Below are positions 24,540 to 36,532 of a stretch of 64,000 bases of DNA, in pieces (within the stretch, counting starts at the first letter, position 1; the number at the start of each line of letters is the position of its first letter). The position numbers and the translations under genes were made by a program. This DNA comes from Rosa chinensis (lineage: Eukaryota > Streptophyta > Magnoliopsida > Rosales > Rosaceae), in assembly GCF_002994745.2 (NCBI RefSeq), contig NC_037094.1, positions 41,719,456-41,783,455 of the forward strand. Direction: 5' to 3'. The notes below the pieces were generated by a model. It made no database searches and was not told where the DNA came from. It saw only the letters and a program-made list of their open reading frames with translations.

Positions 24540-25013
24540 TGACTACGATGGCTGGGTCATCAGTATTAATTCAAGGACATGGAATAGCCCAAGTTTCACT
24601 TGCCAAATGGCACCTTGATTACTGTCATAGAAACCCCTCTACGCTTCTAGGATGAATCTCACCTATGAATAGCAAACGGATTCCATGCGAAAACGCATGT
24701 AGAGAACGGAAATGAGTTCCTTTGCAATGCCTCTAATGATTACTAACAAAGGCGCATCTTAGGGAAGTTTATGTGTCTCTCTAGTGGACTTTATGTCACT
24801 ATTCGAGCTATTAAATCCAATAAAGTTACGAGAGAATATCTCTTAGATTTAGACACATATTGGCTTTGTCACGACAAGATAGATCATCCTAGTCATGATA
24901 TGATAATCCGTCTACTGAAGACTTTACATGGACATCATTTCTTTCGAGTGAAACGAAACATGAATCAAAATTTGATTTCTGGACTAAGTGTGACTGAAGT
25001 AGCTGCCTAGGGC
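24540..25013 (+). pseudogene. Copia protease/GAG-pre-integrase remnant
   Basis: The frame around 24771-25010 contains LDTYWLCHDKIDHPSHDMII followed by a GHHFFR-type block, the histidine-containing GAG-pre-integrase region just before integrase. It is broken at 25014 by the 11.1-kb LTR insertion and picks up again at 36140. Confidence 0.75.
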
Positions 25014-25018
25014 ACCGC

Positions 25019-27859
25019 TGACAGGACCCGCCCCAGATTTCACCTTGAAATCCAAAGTGGCCTTGCGGAGCCCACCTTAGAAGAAATTCCACCAAAAATT
25101 TGGCGGAACTCCCTCTAAAAGTGGACTACCCAAACCTGTAGAAAAACATTTACACTTCTAAAATAATCCACCCTTAATCTTCTGGAGCCACAATGCTCCC
25201 TAAAACACAACATCTCCCATATCACAAAACAATTCTGAACTTAAAAATATTAATCTCATATGTTATCAGAGCAATCTAATATACAGGCGTACAAGAGAAT
25301 AGAATACAAAATAAATGACTGATACTTTTATAATGCGGAAGCTATGACAGCTATGCCTCAACCCCATGTACGCTCGACCTCAAGCTAAACTGGCCTGCAA
25401 ACTGGGCATTTAAAACCGAAGGGCCCAGGGGAAAACATTTAAAATCCGTTAGAGTGAGTGGACAAAAAATAAGTAATTTAACTTAATGTTTTCCCAAGTT
25501 ATTCTCTAAAAACTAGCATGCAGTAACAATCTTGGAAATACTCTTAATCATCATCTTTACTGCAATCTTAATCACGTAAAATAGAACATCTTGCCATCTC
25601 TTAAAATCTCCAATCCCTCAATTCTTTTTAAAACATCATTTTCAAGAAACACGTTTGATGACTAGAAAGGACTGATGTCTAATCATCTCATGCCATCAGG
25701 GGGGGACTGCCACCCAGATGACGCATCGGAAGGGACTGCCAACAGGATTAGGAGGCGGTGGGTAGAAGGGACTGCCAACTAACTACCTCATGTCATCTGG
25801 AAGGGACTGCCAACCGGATTTAGGAGACGGTGGGTAGAAGGGACTGCCAACTAGCCACAGGTAGTTAGAAGGGACTGCCATCTAACTACCTCATGTCATC
25901 TGGAAGGGACTGCCAACCAGGTGACGCATCGGAAGGGACTGCCAACCGGGATGTAGTCTGGAAGGGACTGCCAACTTGACTATTACCTAGAAGGGACTGT
26001 CGACTAGGTAATGCATGCATGCGCTGACTTAGTTGCCTCCTCAATAAATTGGAATTAACCTCCTTAAAATAATTGCTTTCGGGAGGAAACCCGTTATTAA
26101 TCCAATAAGTCATCAATAATGCACCGAAAGCATAACTTAAGAATATCTCGATAACTCAAAACTCAATATCTCAATAAATCCTCGAAACCATAAATCCTCA
26201 GTAAATCAATAAATGTTTTCGGAAAGAAATCTCAATAAAACTTCAAAGCTGATAGGTGCGGAGCTCAAAACTCAAGAAATCTCAATAATTCAATCATACT
26301 CAATTATTTGATGAAACATATGTACTCGTAAATCCTCATATAAACCGCTATTCGAAATCATTAATTCTCATAATATTTTCTTAATCAACGACTTCCCGAA
26401 AATCATTTCCCAACTCAATACCTCATAATTAAATAGCTTAAAAAGAAATATATTGAAAGTCCTCGGGAATGAAATCCACTAAAAATCCCGTAACTCATAA
26501 AGCATAATAAATCTCAAGAAATCAAGCTCAAAAAATCATAAAACTCAATAATTCAAATCATAAATTAAACCTCAATCGGAAAATAATAATATACTGCATG
26601 CACATTTAATTTAAAATAAATGTCCACTCACAGTAGAATTTAGGCGATCACGCATACGAGTTCCTTCATCGAGTAATAGCTCGGTATATTGCCCTGTACA
26701 CAATTATAATTCGTGAATATCGATTCGGCAATTAAATACGATTCTAATATCTTATTCTCCTAAATCAAACTTCCAATTTCTTTTCCAACTTCACCCTTAA
26801 TACTAACTCATTAGTTTAAAGGTTCTAGGCCAGAACCGAGAGAAATCCGACGGCCGGATTCTCGTAATTCAATGATCGACAACCTAAACTTCGGAATTAC
26901 ACAATCGACACAAAAATCCTTCAATTTCCACCAAACTTCACATATAAGCTCCACAACATTTATAGATTTAATTGGGCTAAAACAAGAATTAAAAACCAGC
27001 CATACGTGCCTCTACGCGCCATCCACAGTGGCGGCGCGTGGGGCCCACGCGCCGGTAGTCACCACCTCCGATGGTCACTAAATTTTGGCAACACCACCTA
27101 CTCAACAGTCCAAGCATTTTTCACAACTACAACAAGTTCCAATTTTACCTGTAAGTGATCAAAATTGGCCGGTGAAGTTTTTCCAGAAAAACCCAAGAAC
27201 CCTAGGATTTGAAATCGTCGATTCGACCTCCACACTACAAATCGTGGCTCAAGGCTAGGGGCAAAATGATCCTTGGCAAAAACCGAACCTTTGACGCCTA
27301 TTTGGTGGCATGAAATGGCTGAATCGCCTGAAAAGCTCAAACTGCCCCCATGAGGTTCCTTGCTTCGATTCGGGGTTTTCTGGCCAAATTGCAGAAACTC
27401 AAGGGCACTAGCGTCAAGAGGAGGAAGAGACGATCACGTGGTGGCCGGTTGCCCACCGGTTAATGGCCGGACGGTGGCAAATCGAAGGGGAGATGGAATC
27501 GCCCGAAGAGGAAAGGGGAGAGATCGGGGGAGAGGAGAGAGAAAGGTGGGTTTCCGGATTTGGAAACCTACCATAGTAAATTTTCATTATTTATACAAAT
27601 TTCTACCATGAACAGTAACTTTACCTTTTCGCTTATAACTTTTGCATACGAACTCCGATTTTTACGTACCACATGTCCATGGACTCGGTTTAACGTCCTC
27701 TACAACTTTCATGAAAAACATTTTCTCAAATTTTGACCCGAACAAAAAACCAACTTTTAGGGCCACTAAAAGCTTTAAAACGATAGTAAAAGTGAAAGTA
27801 AAGATCGTTCACCGTCCAAGTCACTAGTAAACTGGTGTATTCGGGTTCGAAACGTCACA
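25019..27859 (-). repeat. 3' LTR of the LARD-like element
   Basis: 2,841 bp, beginning TGTGACG and ending CCTGTCA on the - strand. It matches 33256-36134 over its whole length. It includes a minisatellite of gaagggactgccaac-type units alternating with tgacgcatc and taactacctcatgtcatctg words (about 25672-26000). Frames shared with the other LTR (26872, 27360, 27642) are not called genes. Confidence 0.9.
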
Positions 27860-27872
27860 ATCTCCCCACCTT

Positions 27873-28660
27873 ATAAAACTTCGTCCCCGAAATTTCATAC
27901 TGTTGAAGTAGAGATGGGTGCACACGCCAATCCATAGTAAACAGTCACGAAGATGAACAGCACATCAATCCTACAGCAGTGGCGATAATAAGGCACAAAA
28001 AGATGTGCAAGTCTGCTCAATTAGGATAGGGAGATCAACCCTTATAAGAAACAATCCTCTAGCTGAAATCTAGCCAATTATTGTGATCTGAATAATTCCC
28101 ACAATGTTCTTACTAAATTCAGTGTCTTAGGAGGTAGATTTACTTCCACTCGTTACTGACAGTCCTTAACAACTGAGGGAGAACATCGTCATAGCATTAT
28201 GTTTGAAGCAACTTGTAAATGGTTCAACTATGTGAGCAGAAACACCTACTAAAATTTCCAGAATACAAACTTAAGGCTAAATCAAGGTCGGTTACTTGAA
28301 CGAACTACATCTTGAAACTGCATAACGAAAATCAAATCTTCTTTGGGTTAAGTTTTCCCTTTGCAATCTTAAGTCAACGACCGAAGTAGCTGATAATTTT
28401 GACGATCCCAATTACACAAGCAACTAAAAACATATACTTAAATCCCCAAATTTATCAATGTTCCAAGTTGGATACCCTTGTCTTACCTAACTATGTTGTA
28501 GTACATACTCACAAGTACACAACTTCGGCGTCTAGAAATTTAGGTCAAATACTAGTCCAGATAACTCATGGTATCAATATTATTATAATATATACTGAAG
28601 TTGGTGAGATGGGTACTGTTACTAAGCCGTGTAACATTACGACTCAAGCCGAGCTGATTA
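27873..28660 (-). other. LARD internal region, left of the Helitron
   Basis: No protein domain recognised on either strand. This is the 3' part of the internal region of the - strand element. The 88-codon + strand frame at 28399 has no family signature and lies antisense to the element. Confidence 0.5.
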
Positions 28661-29318
28661 TCTAAATTACGGTTCTGTCCTGTTTTTGTGATAATTTACT
28701 TTGTTACCATTCGTCCTGGGTATTTGCATCCAGAAGCCTCTCTCTACACTTCTACATCGACAGCGACTCCTCCAGAATTCAATTCGTAACTGGGTTTAAT
28801 TAAAACTAAAGTGGAAATCTGATATTAAGGAAGAATTGTCGCTGGAGTGGTGTATATACAACGAGCTTGCTTCTCAAAGGATTTATGCGATAGCTAGGTG
28901 AGCTAGAATCCACCATCATTTATATTATAATGATTCTATAAAAGTGGGGAAACTGTGCTCCTCTTTTTCTCTGTCACCATTTTTTTTTTCTTTAATCCCT
29001 GATCTTCTTTTATGTTTTTATTTCAATGATTTCATTTTAAATCGAAGTCTGGGTTTTCACAGGTAAAGCTTCAATCTTTTACTCTCTGCTTTTTCTCATC
29101 TGGGTATACTGCTTTCTTTCTGGGTTCGTCAGGTAACTGGTCCTGTGTTTGGTGGCGTCGTACTCTTGGAGAGACAATAAAATAAGTCTGGGTTTTGTAG
29201 TTTTCATGGATCAAAAATTGAAACTTTATGATTATGATGGTGATTGTGCAATTGGGTTCTTCAGGTAATGAAGAAAGGTCTGCATCTTTGATAACTTTCA
29301 GGCTTGAATTTGAAAGAT

Positions 29319-29431
29319 GACTCACATAAGGGTTAACCCAGATGAAATCCAATTGAGGATTGATCCAATCCATGCTGATGTTGATGAGAAGATCACCGGT
29401 CTTCGATCCCAAGTTAGAAGCTTGAGAAACG
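29319..29431 (+). pseudogene. Bet1/SFT12-like SNARE exon captured in the Helitron
   Basis: From an ATG at 29319 the frame contains NPDEIQLRIDPIHADVDEKI, then GLRSQVRSLRN, and ends at a splice-like donor (AAC|gtatgc). It resembles the N-terminal exon of plant Bet1-like Golgi SNAREs, whose next exon would carry the main SNARE helix. That helix and the C-terminal membrane anchor are absent downstream. The 28730-28810 sequence looks like the donor gene's 5' leader. The family call is from memory of the motif order, so moderate. Confidence 0.6.
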
Positions 29432-29663
29432 TATGCACTCTGATTTTTTTTTTTTAAATAATTGAATTGAGTTATTTACTTCGATGTGAAAAGTGTTTTT
29501 GGTTCTCATCATTAATAGATGTTGATATTGTTCTTACATTGAATGAATATGGAGGTATTGGTAGGTGCAAGTATATTGCTTAATGGTTTAGGACAGGGTT
29601 GAAATTACTTTGTTGAAGGATAGAATATGGCATATTGAAATTTTGTAATTTGATGTTGCTTTG

Positions 29664-30270
29664 CAGTTCACATCTATACTCTGATCCAAGCCAAATGGGA
29701 AAAGCTATTCTTCAGAAGGTACTGTGTTTCAGACTCATGGGGTTGGAGGTGTCAAGCACTTTCTCCCTGTAATGTGATAATAGCTAAGTGACACACATTT
29801 GATGGCTTCCTAGAATGTTCTTCCCTCTAACTTATGAAAAGTATTCTGTCTGATTTATTGTTCGGAAAAGTGAAACCATTTAAGGTTAGAATTTGAAAAT
29901 AACGTTGTGTATATGTATTTGAGGGTTTCAATGGGTACATTTGTTTTCCCATACTCTTGATGTATAATTGTGAATTCTTGCTAGGAGTGTCGAGAGCAAA
30001 ATATTTATATCAGATATACTGCATGTATATCAACAATGGAAACTTAAAGCATTGACTTCATGGAAGTATGCAGCACCATAGATATCACACTTTTCGTTTG
30101 ATACCAAGATGTTGTTCCTATTTAACAATATATACTTTTTGCAGTCTTGCTTATTTACACAAGGCCATTGAACCAAAGATGATAATTGAGACATTAAGCA
30201 GAGGCTTTTTCATGGCTACTGAGCACTTTGTAAGGGAATGGAAATTTTCTGGTGGTGTACTTTGCTGACA
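29664..30270 (+). pseudogene. Further exon-like pieces in the Helitron, unassigned
   Basis: After AG-like acceptors, 29668-29718 reads SHLYSDPSQMGKAILQK up to a gtactg donor, and 30146-30267 reads LAYLHKAIEPKMIIETLSRG and on to a TGA at 30265. I cannot assign either. They may be part of the PHD-protein donor gene, of a third captured gene, or chance frames. Confidence 0.3.
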
Positions 30271-30360
30271 TCCTAATTTTCCGATCTCCCCTACGCCTAG
30301 GACATTGCCTGGGCCAAGAGAAAGGGCTTTTACTAACATTGGTTTTCCAAATCAAGTTTG

Positions 30361-30597
30361 ATTGTTAAGGAAATTGAATTCAAGAGGGAGTTGCCTCCAA
30401 GTGAGATGGTGGTAATGCCGCTGGATGCAACTCTTGGACAACTAAAACAGGAAGCCAAAAATGTCCTGAGGGATACATATTGTATGACAAAATAGTTTGT
30501 GGTGATGTAAATCAAAGGCTTGGAGGAATCACATGATATGCAAGTACTTTCTGGAGCAGTTCAATTGGGGACAGTTTGTGTCTCTTCACACAAATGT
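30361..30597 (+). pseudogene. MMD1/MS1-type PHD-finger protein fragment in the Helitron
   Basis: One frame reads VKEIEFKRELPPSEMVVMPL, then DATLGQLKQEAKNVLRDTYC, MTK, a TAG stop (30493-30495), FVVM, a TAA stop, and MQVLSGAVQLGTVCVSS. The ELPPSE-(x)-VV-(x)-PL-(x)-AT-(x)-G(x)LK(x)EA(x4)RDTY pattern belongs to the region between the N-terminal domain and PHD finger of plant male-meiocyte PHD proteins. The TAG is one C-to-T step from CAG and the TAA one step from GAA/CAA, so the frame decayed after capture. The PHD zinc ligands are not included. It ends about 100 bp before the Helitron hairpin. Confidence 0.65.
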
Positions 30598-30699
30598 TAT
30601 TCTGATTAATGTAATATACGGTATTTTATCAGTTTGATCAAGAATAAAGTCATTTTCAATAATATCTTTTAGTACTGTAAATTGTTACCAATAACAAAT

Positions 30700-30730
30700 C
30701 CCGCGGCAAAGCGCGGGTACCGTTACTAGT
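30700..30730 (+). repeat. Helitron 3' terminal hairpin and CTAG end
   Basis: CCCGCG-gcaaag-CGCGGG stem-loop, spacer taccgtta, CTAG, then host T. This is the usual terminator of plant Helitrons. Confidence 0.85.
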
Positions 30731-33241
30731 CACAAACTATATATTCAGTTGGAATAGTAGCATTTATAACATTTTCATATAACTCGTACGGTGATGATCC
30801 ACTCCGTTCACCAACAACATTGTGATAATACATCTACCGACACTTAATACAATTTCAATTCGTACACGGGTTTATGGAAGGTCCAACAGTTAATAAAACA
30901 CCACAAGATGTTCATTGATAATCCACATGTCTGAAACAACCAATTTTCTTAGCAACCACAAAACCGCACTTGCTTTTTGTCTGTTTATGCTTAAATTTCT
31001 GATCGAATGTTGTGCACGTAGAGGTCCCATAGTTGTCAAGCATATCAAAGAGTAGCCTCGAACCAACCTACAAGTTCTTAATCACGTAGGTTATGGGGCC
31101 ACTATACTTCCTTTGCGCTACCTTGCTACCTAACTAAAACATTGACCAAAGCCTTGAGATGACATCTAAGTCAACTAGAGAAATTTCTTTGATATATTCC
31201 CTGTTGGCCATAAGGCAGCACCTTTCGCACACCTGTTCATGTTCAAAATTTCTGTACCAAACTGCTAGCAAAGTAGTCCATTCTTTCTTCTCCGCGTTTC
31301 CAAACCATAATATTCCAAGAATCAACGTCGAACCTGCTAGTACTTGAGTATAACCAACTCTCCTTGCATGGCTCAAAGCCGATATCCCCAGGCGACACAG
31401 TCTTCGGTGAACTGAGGATAAAGTAGCTGAAGATCCGCATTCCAACAACACTTATTCAATAATATTCCAGCTACAACAACAATCCCAAAAAAAAACTAAT
31501 CTGTGCTAACTAAGATTGCACCAAAATTTCCCAAACCTCATCTCGCTAAGCATTAACCCAACAACACAACTCAATCATATTAGCTCAATAATTTAGTACT
31601 TCAAGTGTCGGTTGAAATCTTTGATAAAGTCCAACAATTAATTTCCAAACTCAACTCCAACATCCTGCTAAGTCATCGTACCTATAAACCCGTGATGGTG
31701 ACCGAATATTAATCGTACCAACAACTTTCTATACTTCTCCAATCAAGGGCCACCATACGGTAGAAAGATCGATCAAAGTGAAAACTAAATCTTAAACTGT
31801 TTAACCCATTACCACCAACAACGGTACCAAGGTAGTAAAACTCACTTAATTCCTCCAAAGTAATCTGTTAATATACGTATTCAACTCAAGCAACAACCTT
31901 GATAAAAAAAATAGACACCGTCCAACATCTCGTATCACACAAAGCGGTACCTGGATCTGAAGTTTAATCCAACCACATGGCGATCCAATTCCTCCATTTA
32001 ATTATCGTTGAAATACGCCACTACACAGACATACCACATTACGTTTTACCCACATATAACAAGAATTCTGGTCAAACCTTAATCTGAAATATTTTCGGAG
32101 CCAACTGGGAAACTTATTTCCTTAAAGTTATTCCACTAACCACTCTTACAAAATTACAATCCAACTGTCTAACAAAAGCTTCACCAAGAATCTATCACAA
32201 TTAGTCTTCAAGGTTCCACAATTTATAACTCGAATCATACTCTGTATCACAAGTAATTCCACTTGCACCATTATGAATACCCAACGATATCACTACTGCT
32301 ATTCTCCAATTTTAGGTACAACCATTTCAGCCAAAATGGATAACCAATTAAGTACACGCATAGGCACAATCTCATATACAAAAGTTGTTTCTAATCCTCT
32401 CAATTAAATACTGTCAAAGATCGTAACTCAATTGTAAAGCTCTAAGCGTCCAACTAAATACTCAAGTTTCAAACATAAAACTATTTCAAAAAAACTTAAA
32501 TTCTGTCCATCTTCTTACTCAATACAATCCAAAACTTCAAAATGATCAATTATAAGTCAATGTATCTAGAATCAATTTCTTCCAGTCCGAACAAAACTAG
32601 ATCCAAATATCATGGTCAGGTCAAAAGCCCAAGATAACCAGTCATGATTTCCAAGTAATCTCCAACAACTGTCAATGATATCACAAATGTCACATACATG
32701 ACATATCACATTATGCAACACAACTCCTGAAACTTGGTTCAACGTCAGAACCACTAATATTACTAGTTCCATTTCCTTCAACAATTCTGATTCCAAAGCA
32801 ATTTATAGCAGATAGAAACAGCCCAAAGCTATGGCCACTCAACTCTAACAATCAAACACAAAATCGAACTCCGGTCTTGCACCTTAAACCTTACTCCAAC
32901 AAACTTGTTGATATCGAGGGAGAGACAACCACCACATTCCCTCGAATCACATTTCGTAGCATAACTCAACTATGTAAGGTAATATAACATCACCATCACT
33001 AGGAAAAGGTGCAAGACAAGTAAACAATCTGATACACAGAGAAATCTCTATGAGGTCGGCGTATAAGAGGCATAGCACCTGAAGGAAAATCAACTGACTA
33101 CACACTTGATGAATACTTCAGCACCGACAAGTAAACGATGGGGAACCGCTGCAGTCGGGCCATCACTCGGGAGGTACTGAGTAACATCAATCATATAAGG
33201 TAACTAGATCGAAACAAGTCTACAAAATCTTACAACCTAAT
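30731..33241 (-). other. LARD internal region, right of the Helitron
   Basis: The 5' part of the internal region on the - strand, starting right after the primer site. Frames of 105 codons (31134-31451) and 74 codons (32572-32796) show no gag, protease, reverse transcriptase or integrase motif. I see nothing else in it. Confidence 0.55.
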
Positions 33242-33253
33242 GCTCTGATACCA
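33242..33253 (-). promoter_or_regulatory. LARD primer binding site, initiator Met tRNA type
   Basis: TGGTATCAGAGC on the - strand, two bases from the end of the 5' LTR. It fixes the element's orientation. Confidence 0.9.
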
Positions 33254-33255
33254 AC

Positions 33256-36134
33256 CAACAAGACCCTCCCCGGATTTCACCTTGAAATCCATAGTGGCCC
33301 TGTGGGGCCCACCTTAGAAGAAATTTCACAAAAAATTTGGCGGAACTCCCTCTAAAAGTGGACTACCCAAACCTGTAGAAAAACATTTACACTTCTAAAA
33401 TAATCCACAATTAATCTTTTGGAGCCACCATGCTCCCTAAAACACAACATCTCCCATATCACAAAACAATTCTGAACTTAAAAATATTAATCTCATAGGT
33501 TATCAGAGCAATCTAATGTACAGGCGTACAAGAGAATAGAATACAAGATAAAGGACCGATACTTTTATAATGCGGAAACTATGACAGCTATGCCTCAACC
33601 CTATGTACACTCAACCTCAAGCTAAACTGGCCTGTAAACTGGGAATTTAAAACCGAAGGGTCCAGGGGAAAACATTTAAAATTCGTTAGAGTGAGTGGAT
33701 GAAAAATAAGTAATTTAACTTAATGCTTTCCCAAGTTATTCTCTAAAAACTTACATGCAGTAACAATCTTGGAAATAATCTTAATCATCATCTTTACTGC
33801 AATCTTAATCACGTAAAATAAAACATCTTGCAATCTCTTAAAATCTCCAATCCCTGAATCCTTTTTAAAACATCCTGTTCAAGAAACTCGTTCGATGACT
33901 AGAAAGGACTGCTGTCTAGTCATCTCATGCCATCAGGGGGAGACTGTCACCCAGATGACGCATCAGAAGGGACTGCCAACCGGATTAGGAGGCGGTGGGT
34001 AGAAGGGACTGCCAACTAGCCACAGGTAGTTAGAAGGGACTGCCAACTAACTACCTCATGTCATCTGGAAGGGACTGCCAACCAAGTGACGCATCGGAAG
34101 GGACTGCAAACCGGATTTAGGAGGCTGTGGGTAGAAGGGACTGCCAACTAGCCACAGGTAGTTAGAAGGGACTGCCATCTAACTACCCCATGTCATCTGG
34201 AAGGGACTGCCAACCAGGTGATGAATCGGAAAGGACTGCCAACCAGACTATTACCTAGAAGGGACTGACGACTAAGTAATGCATGCATGCGTTGGCTTAA
34301 TTGCCTCCTCAATAAACTGGAATTAACCTCCTAAAAATAATTGCTTTTGGGAGGAAACTCGTTATTAATCCAATAAGCCATCAATAATTCACCGAAAGCA
34401 TAACTTAAGAATATCTCGATAACTCAAAACTCAATATCTCAATAAATCCTCGAAACCATAAATCCTCAGTAAATCAATAAATGCTTTCGGAAAGAAATCT
34501 CAATAAAACTTCAAAGCTGATAGGTACGGAGCTCATAACTCAAGAAATCTCAATAATTCAATCATACTCAATTATTCGATGAAACATTTGTACTCGTAAA
34601 TCCTCTTATAAACTGCTATTCGAATTCAATAATTCTCAGAATATTTTCTTAATCAATCACCTCCCGAAAATCATTTCCCAACTCAATAACTCATAAATAA
34701 ATAGCTTAAAAAGAAATATATTGAAAGTCCTCGCGAAGGAAATCCACTAAAAATCTCGTAACTCATAGAGCATAATAAATCTCAAGAAATCAAGCACATA
34801 AAATCATAACACTCAATAATTCAAATAATAAATTTAACCTCAATCGGAAAATAATAATATACTGCATGCACATTTAATTTAAAATAAATGTCCACTCACA
34901 GTACAATTTAGGCGATCACGCATACGAGTTCCTTCATCGAGTAATAGCTCGGTATATCGCCCTGTACACAATTATAATTCATGAATATCGATTCGGCAAT
35001 TAAATATGATTCTAATATCTTATTCTCCTAAGTTTCTTTTCCAATTAATCCAACTTCATCCTTAATACTAACTCATTAGTTTAAAGGTTCTAGGGCAGAA
35101 CCGAGAGAAATCCGACAGCCGAATTCTTGTAATTCAATGATCGACAACCTAAACTTCGGAATTACACAATCGATACAAAACTCCTTCAATTTCCACCAAA
35201 CTTCACATATAAGCTCCACAACATTTATAGGATTTAATTGGGCTAAAACAGGAATTAAAAGCCATCCCTACACGCCTCCACATGCCATCCACAGTGGCGG
35301 CACGTGGGGCCCACGTGCCGGTAGCCACCACCTCCAATGGTCACCAAATTTTGGCAGCACCACATACTCAACAGTCTAAGCATTTTTTACAACTACAACA
35401 AGTTCCAATTTTACCTGTAAGTGATCGAAATTGGTCTGTGAAGTTTTTCCAGAAAAACCCAAAACACTGGGATTTGAAATCGTCGATTCGACCTCCACAC
35501 TTCAAATCATGGCTCAAGGCTAGGGGCAAAACGATCCTTGGCAAAAATCGAACCTTCGACGCCGGTTTGGTGGCCGGAGATGGTCGAAAATGGCTGAACC
35601 GCCGGAAAAGCTCAAACTGCCCCCGTGAGGTTCCTTGCTTCGATTTGGGGTTTTCCGGCCAAATCGCCGAAACTCAAGGGCACTAGCATCAAGAGGAGGA
35701 AGAGGTAATCACATGGTGGCCGGTTGCCCACCGGTTAATGGCCGGATAGCGGCGAATAGAAGGGGAGAAGGAATCGCCCGAAGAGGAAAGGGCAGAGATC
35801 GGGGGAGAGGAGAGAGAAAGGTGGGTTTCCGGATTTGGAAACCTACCATAGTAAATTTTCGTTATTTATACAAATCTCTACCATGAACAGTAACTTTACC
35901 TTTTCGCTTATAACTTTTGCATACGAACTCTGATTTTTACGTACCACATGTCCACGGACTCGGTTTAACATTCTCTACAACTTTCATGAAGAACATTTTC
36001 TCAAATTTTGACCAGAACAAAAAGCCAACTTTTAGGGCTACTAAAAGCACTAAAACGATAGTAAAAGTGAAAGTAAAGATCGTTCACCGTCCAAGTGACT
36101 AGTAAACTGGTGAATTTGGGTTTGGGACATCACA
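33256..36134 (-). repeat. 5' LTR of the LARD-like element
   Basis: 2,879 bp, beginning TGTGATGTCCC on the - strand. Its 3' end has diverged (TTGTTG where the other LTR has CTGTCA). The minisatellite of gggactgccaac units is at about 33900-34275, with a different unit order from the partner LTR. Many small differences from the partner show that the insertion is old. Confidence 0.9.
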
Positions 36135-36139
36135 ACCAC

Positions 36140-36532
36140 CTCCGTCCACCACCAGCTTAGGGCTGGCACAGTCCCTATCCATGACGCCATGGATGGCGTC
36201 CATCATGGTGATGGCGCCGTAGGAGATGCTGCAATCACCAACTTGCTTCAAATAGCGTTTCAGACGCTCAGGCCCAACCAAAATTCTCATTGGTTACTTC
36301 TAAAGCCTCTCGCTCGTTTTACAAAGCCTATTCCTTAGGGAAATTAGGACTGAGACCGTCCTATGAAAAGGATATGAAAATACTCATTATGTTCTTACAT
36401 AGAATCCATGGGGATTCTATGAACTGATTCAACCAACTTGCGGACGTTTAAATATCTCATTATATTGGTTGATACACAAACATGCTCGTCACGTGTTTTG
36501 CCATTGTCCACTTGTAATGCTACTTATGCTAC
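36140..36532 (+). pseudogene. Copia integrase remnant, part 1
   Basis: Continues the copia pol interrupted at 25013. Broken frames can be followed into the stretch around 36430-36530 that precedes the catalytic part of integrase, with cacgtgttttgccattgtcc just before the next insertion at 36533. Confidence 0.65.

Larger units (their letters stand above)
28661..30729 (+). mobile_element. Helitron carrying host gene fragments
   Basis: The right end has Helitron form: a 6-bp stem hairpin (CCCGCG at 30700-30705, loop, CGCGGG at 30712-30717), eight bases, then CTAG at 30726-30729 followed by T. The proposed left end is TC at 28661 preceded by A, which gives the A^T insertion site and no target duplication. 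The left end is inferred; the right end is strong. No Rep/helicase frame is present, so it is non-autonomous. The cargo between 28700 and 30650 differs in texture from the surrounding element and has exon-like pieces on the + strand: a SNARE exon (29319-29431) and a PHD-protein piece (30361-30597). Length about 2.07 kb. Confidence 0.75.
25019..36134 (-). mobile_element. LARD-like LTR retrotransposon with 2.8-kb LTRs
   Basis: On the - strand the order is 5' LTR (33256-36134), primer site TGGTATCAGAGC (33242-33253, initiator Met tRNA type), an internal region of about 5.4 kb, a polypurine tract AAGGTGGGGAGAT (27860-27872), and 3' LTR (25019-27859). Flanks are ACCGC (25014-25018) and ACCAC (36135-36139), a 5-bp target duplication with one G/A change. 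The element lies inside copia GAG-pre-integrase/integrase sequence. Just before the polypurine tract the - strand reads ATGAAATTTCGGGGACGAAG, wording common at the end of Ty3/gypsy internal regions, which argues for a Ty3 origin. No gag or pol frame is recognisable, so it is non-autonomous. It contains a Helitron (28661-30729). Confidence 0.88.

Noticed and set aside
25672..26000. Regularly spaced gggactgccaac units suggestive of a CRISPR array
   Set aside because: Plant nuclear LTR context, spacers are themselves repeated words, and the array is duplicated in the partner LTR; it is a minisatellite.
26872..27827. Open frames of 60-83 codons repeated at 35137-36102
   Set aside because: They occur at matching places in both LTRs of the same element, have no family signature and differ by frame-breaking changes; they are LTR sequence, not genes.
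29071..29412. 113-codon - strand frame over the captured SNARE exon
   Set aside because: Antisense shadow of the + strand exon; the + strand has the recognisable protein and splice donor.
30068..30268. LAYLHKAIEPKM resembling the receptor-kinase catalytic loop region
   Set aside because: Only the first dozen residues resemble kinases; the HRD motif and what follows do not. Left as an unassigned piece in the Helitron.
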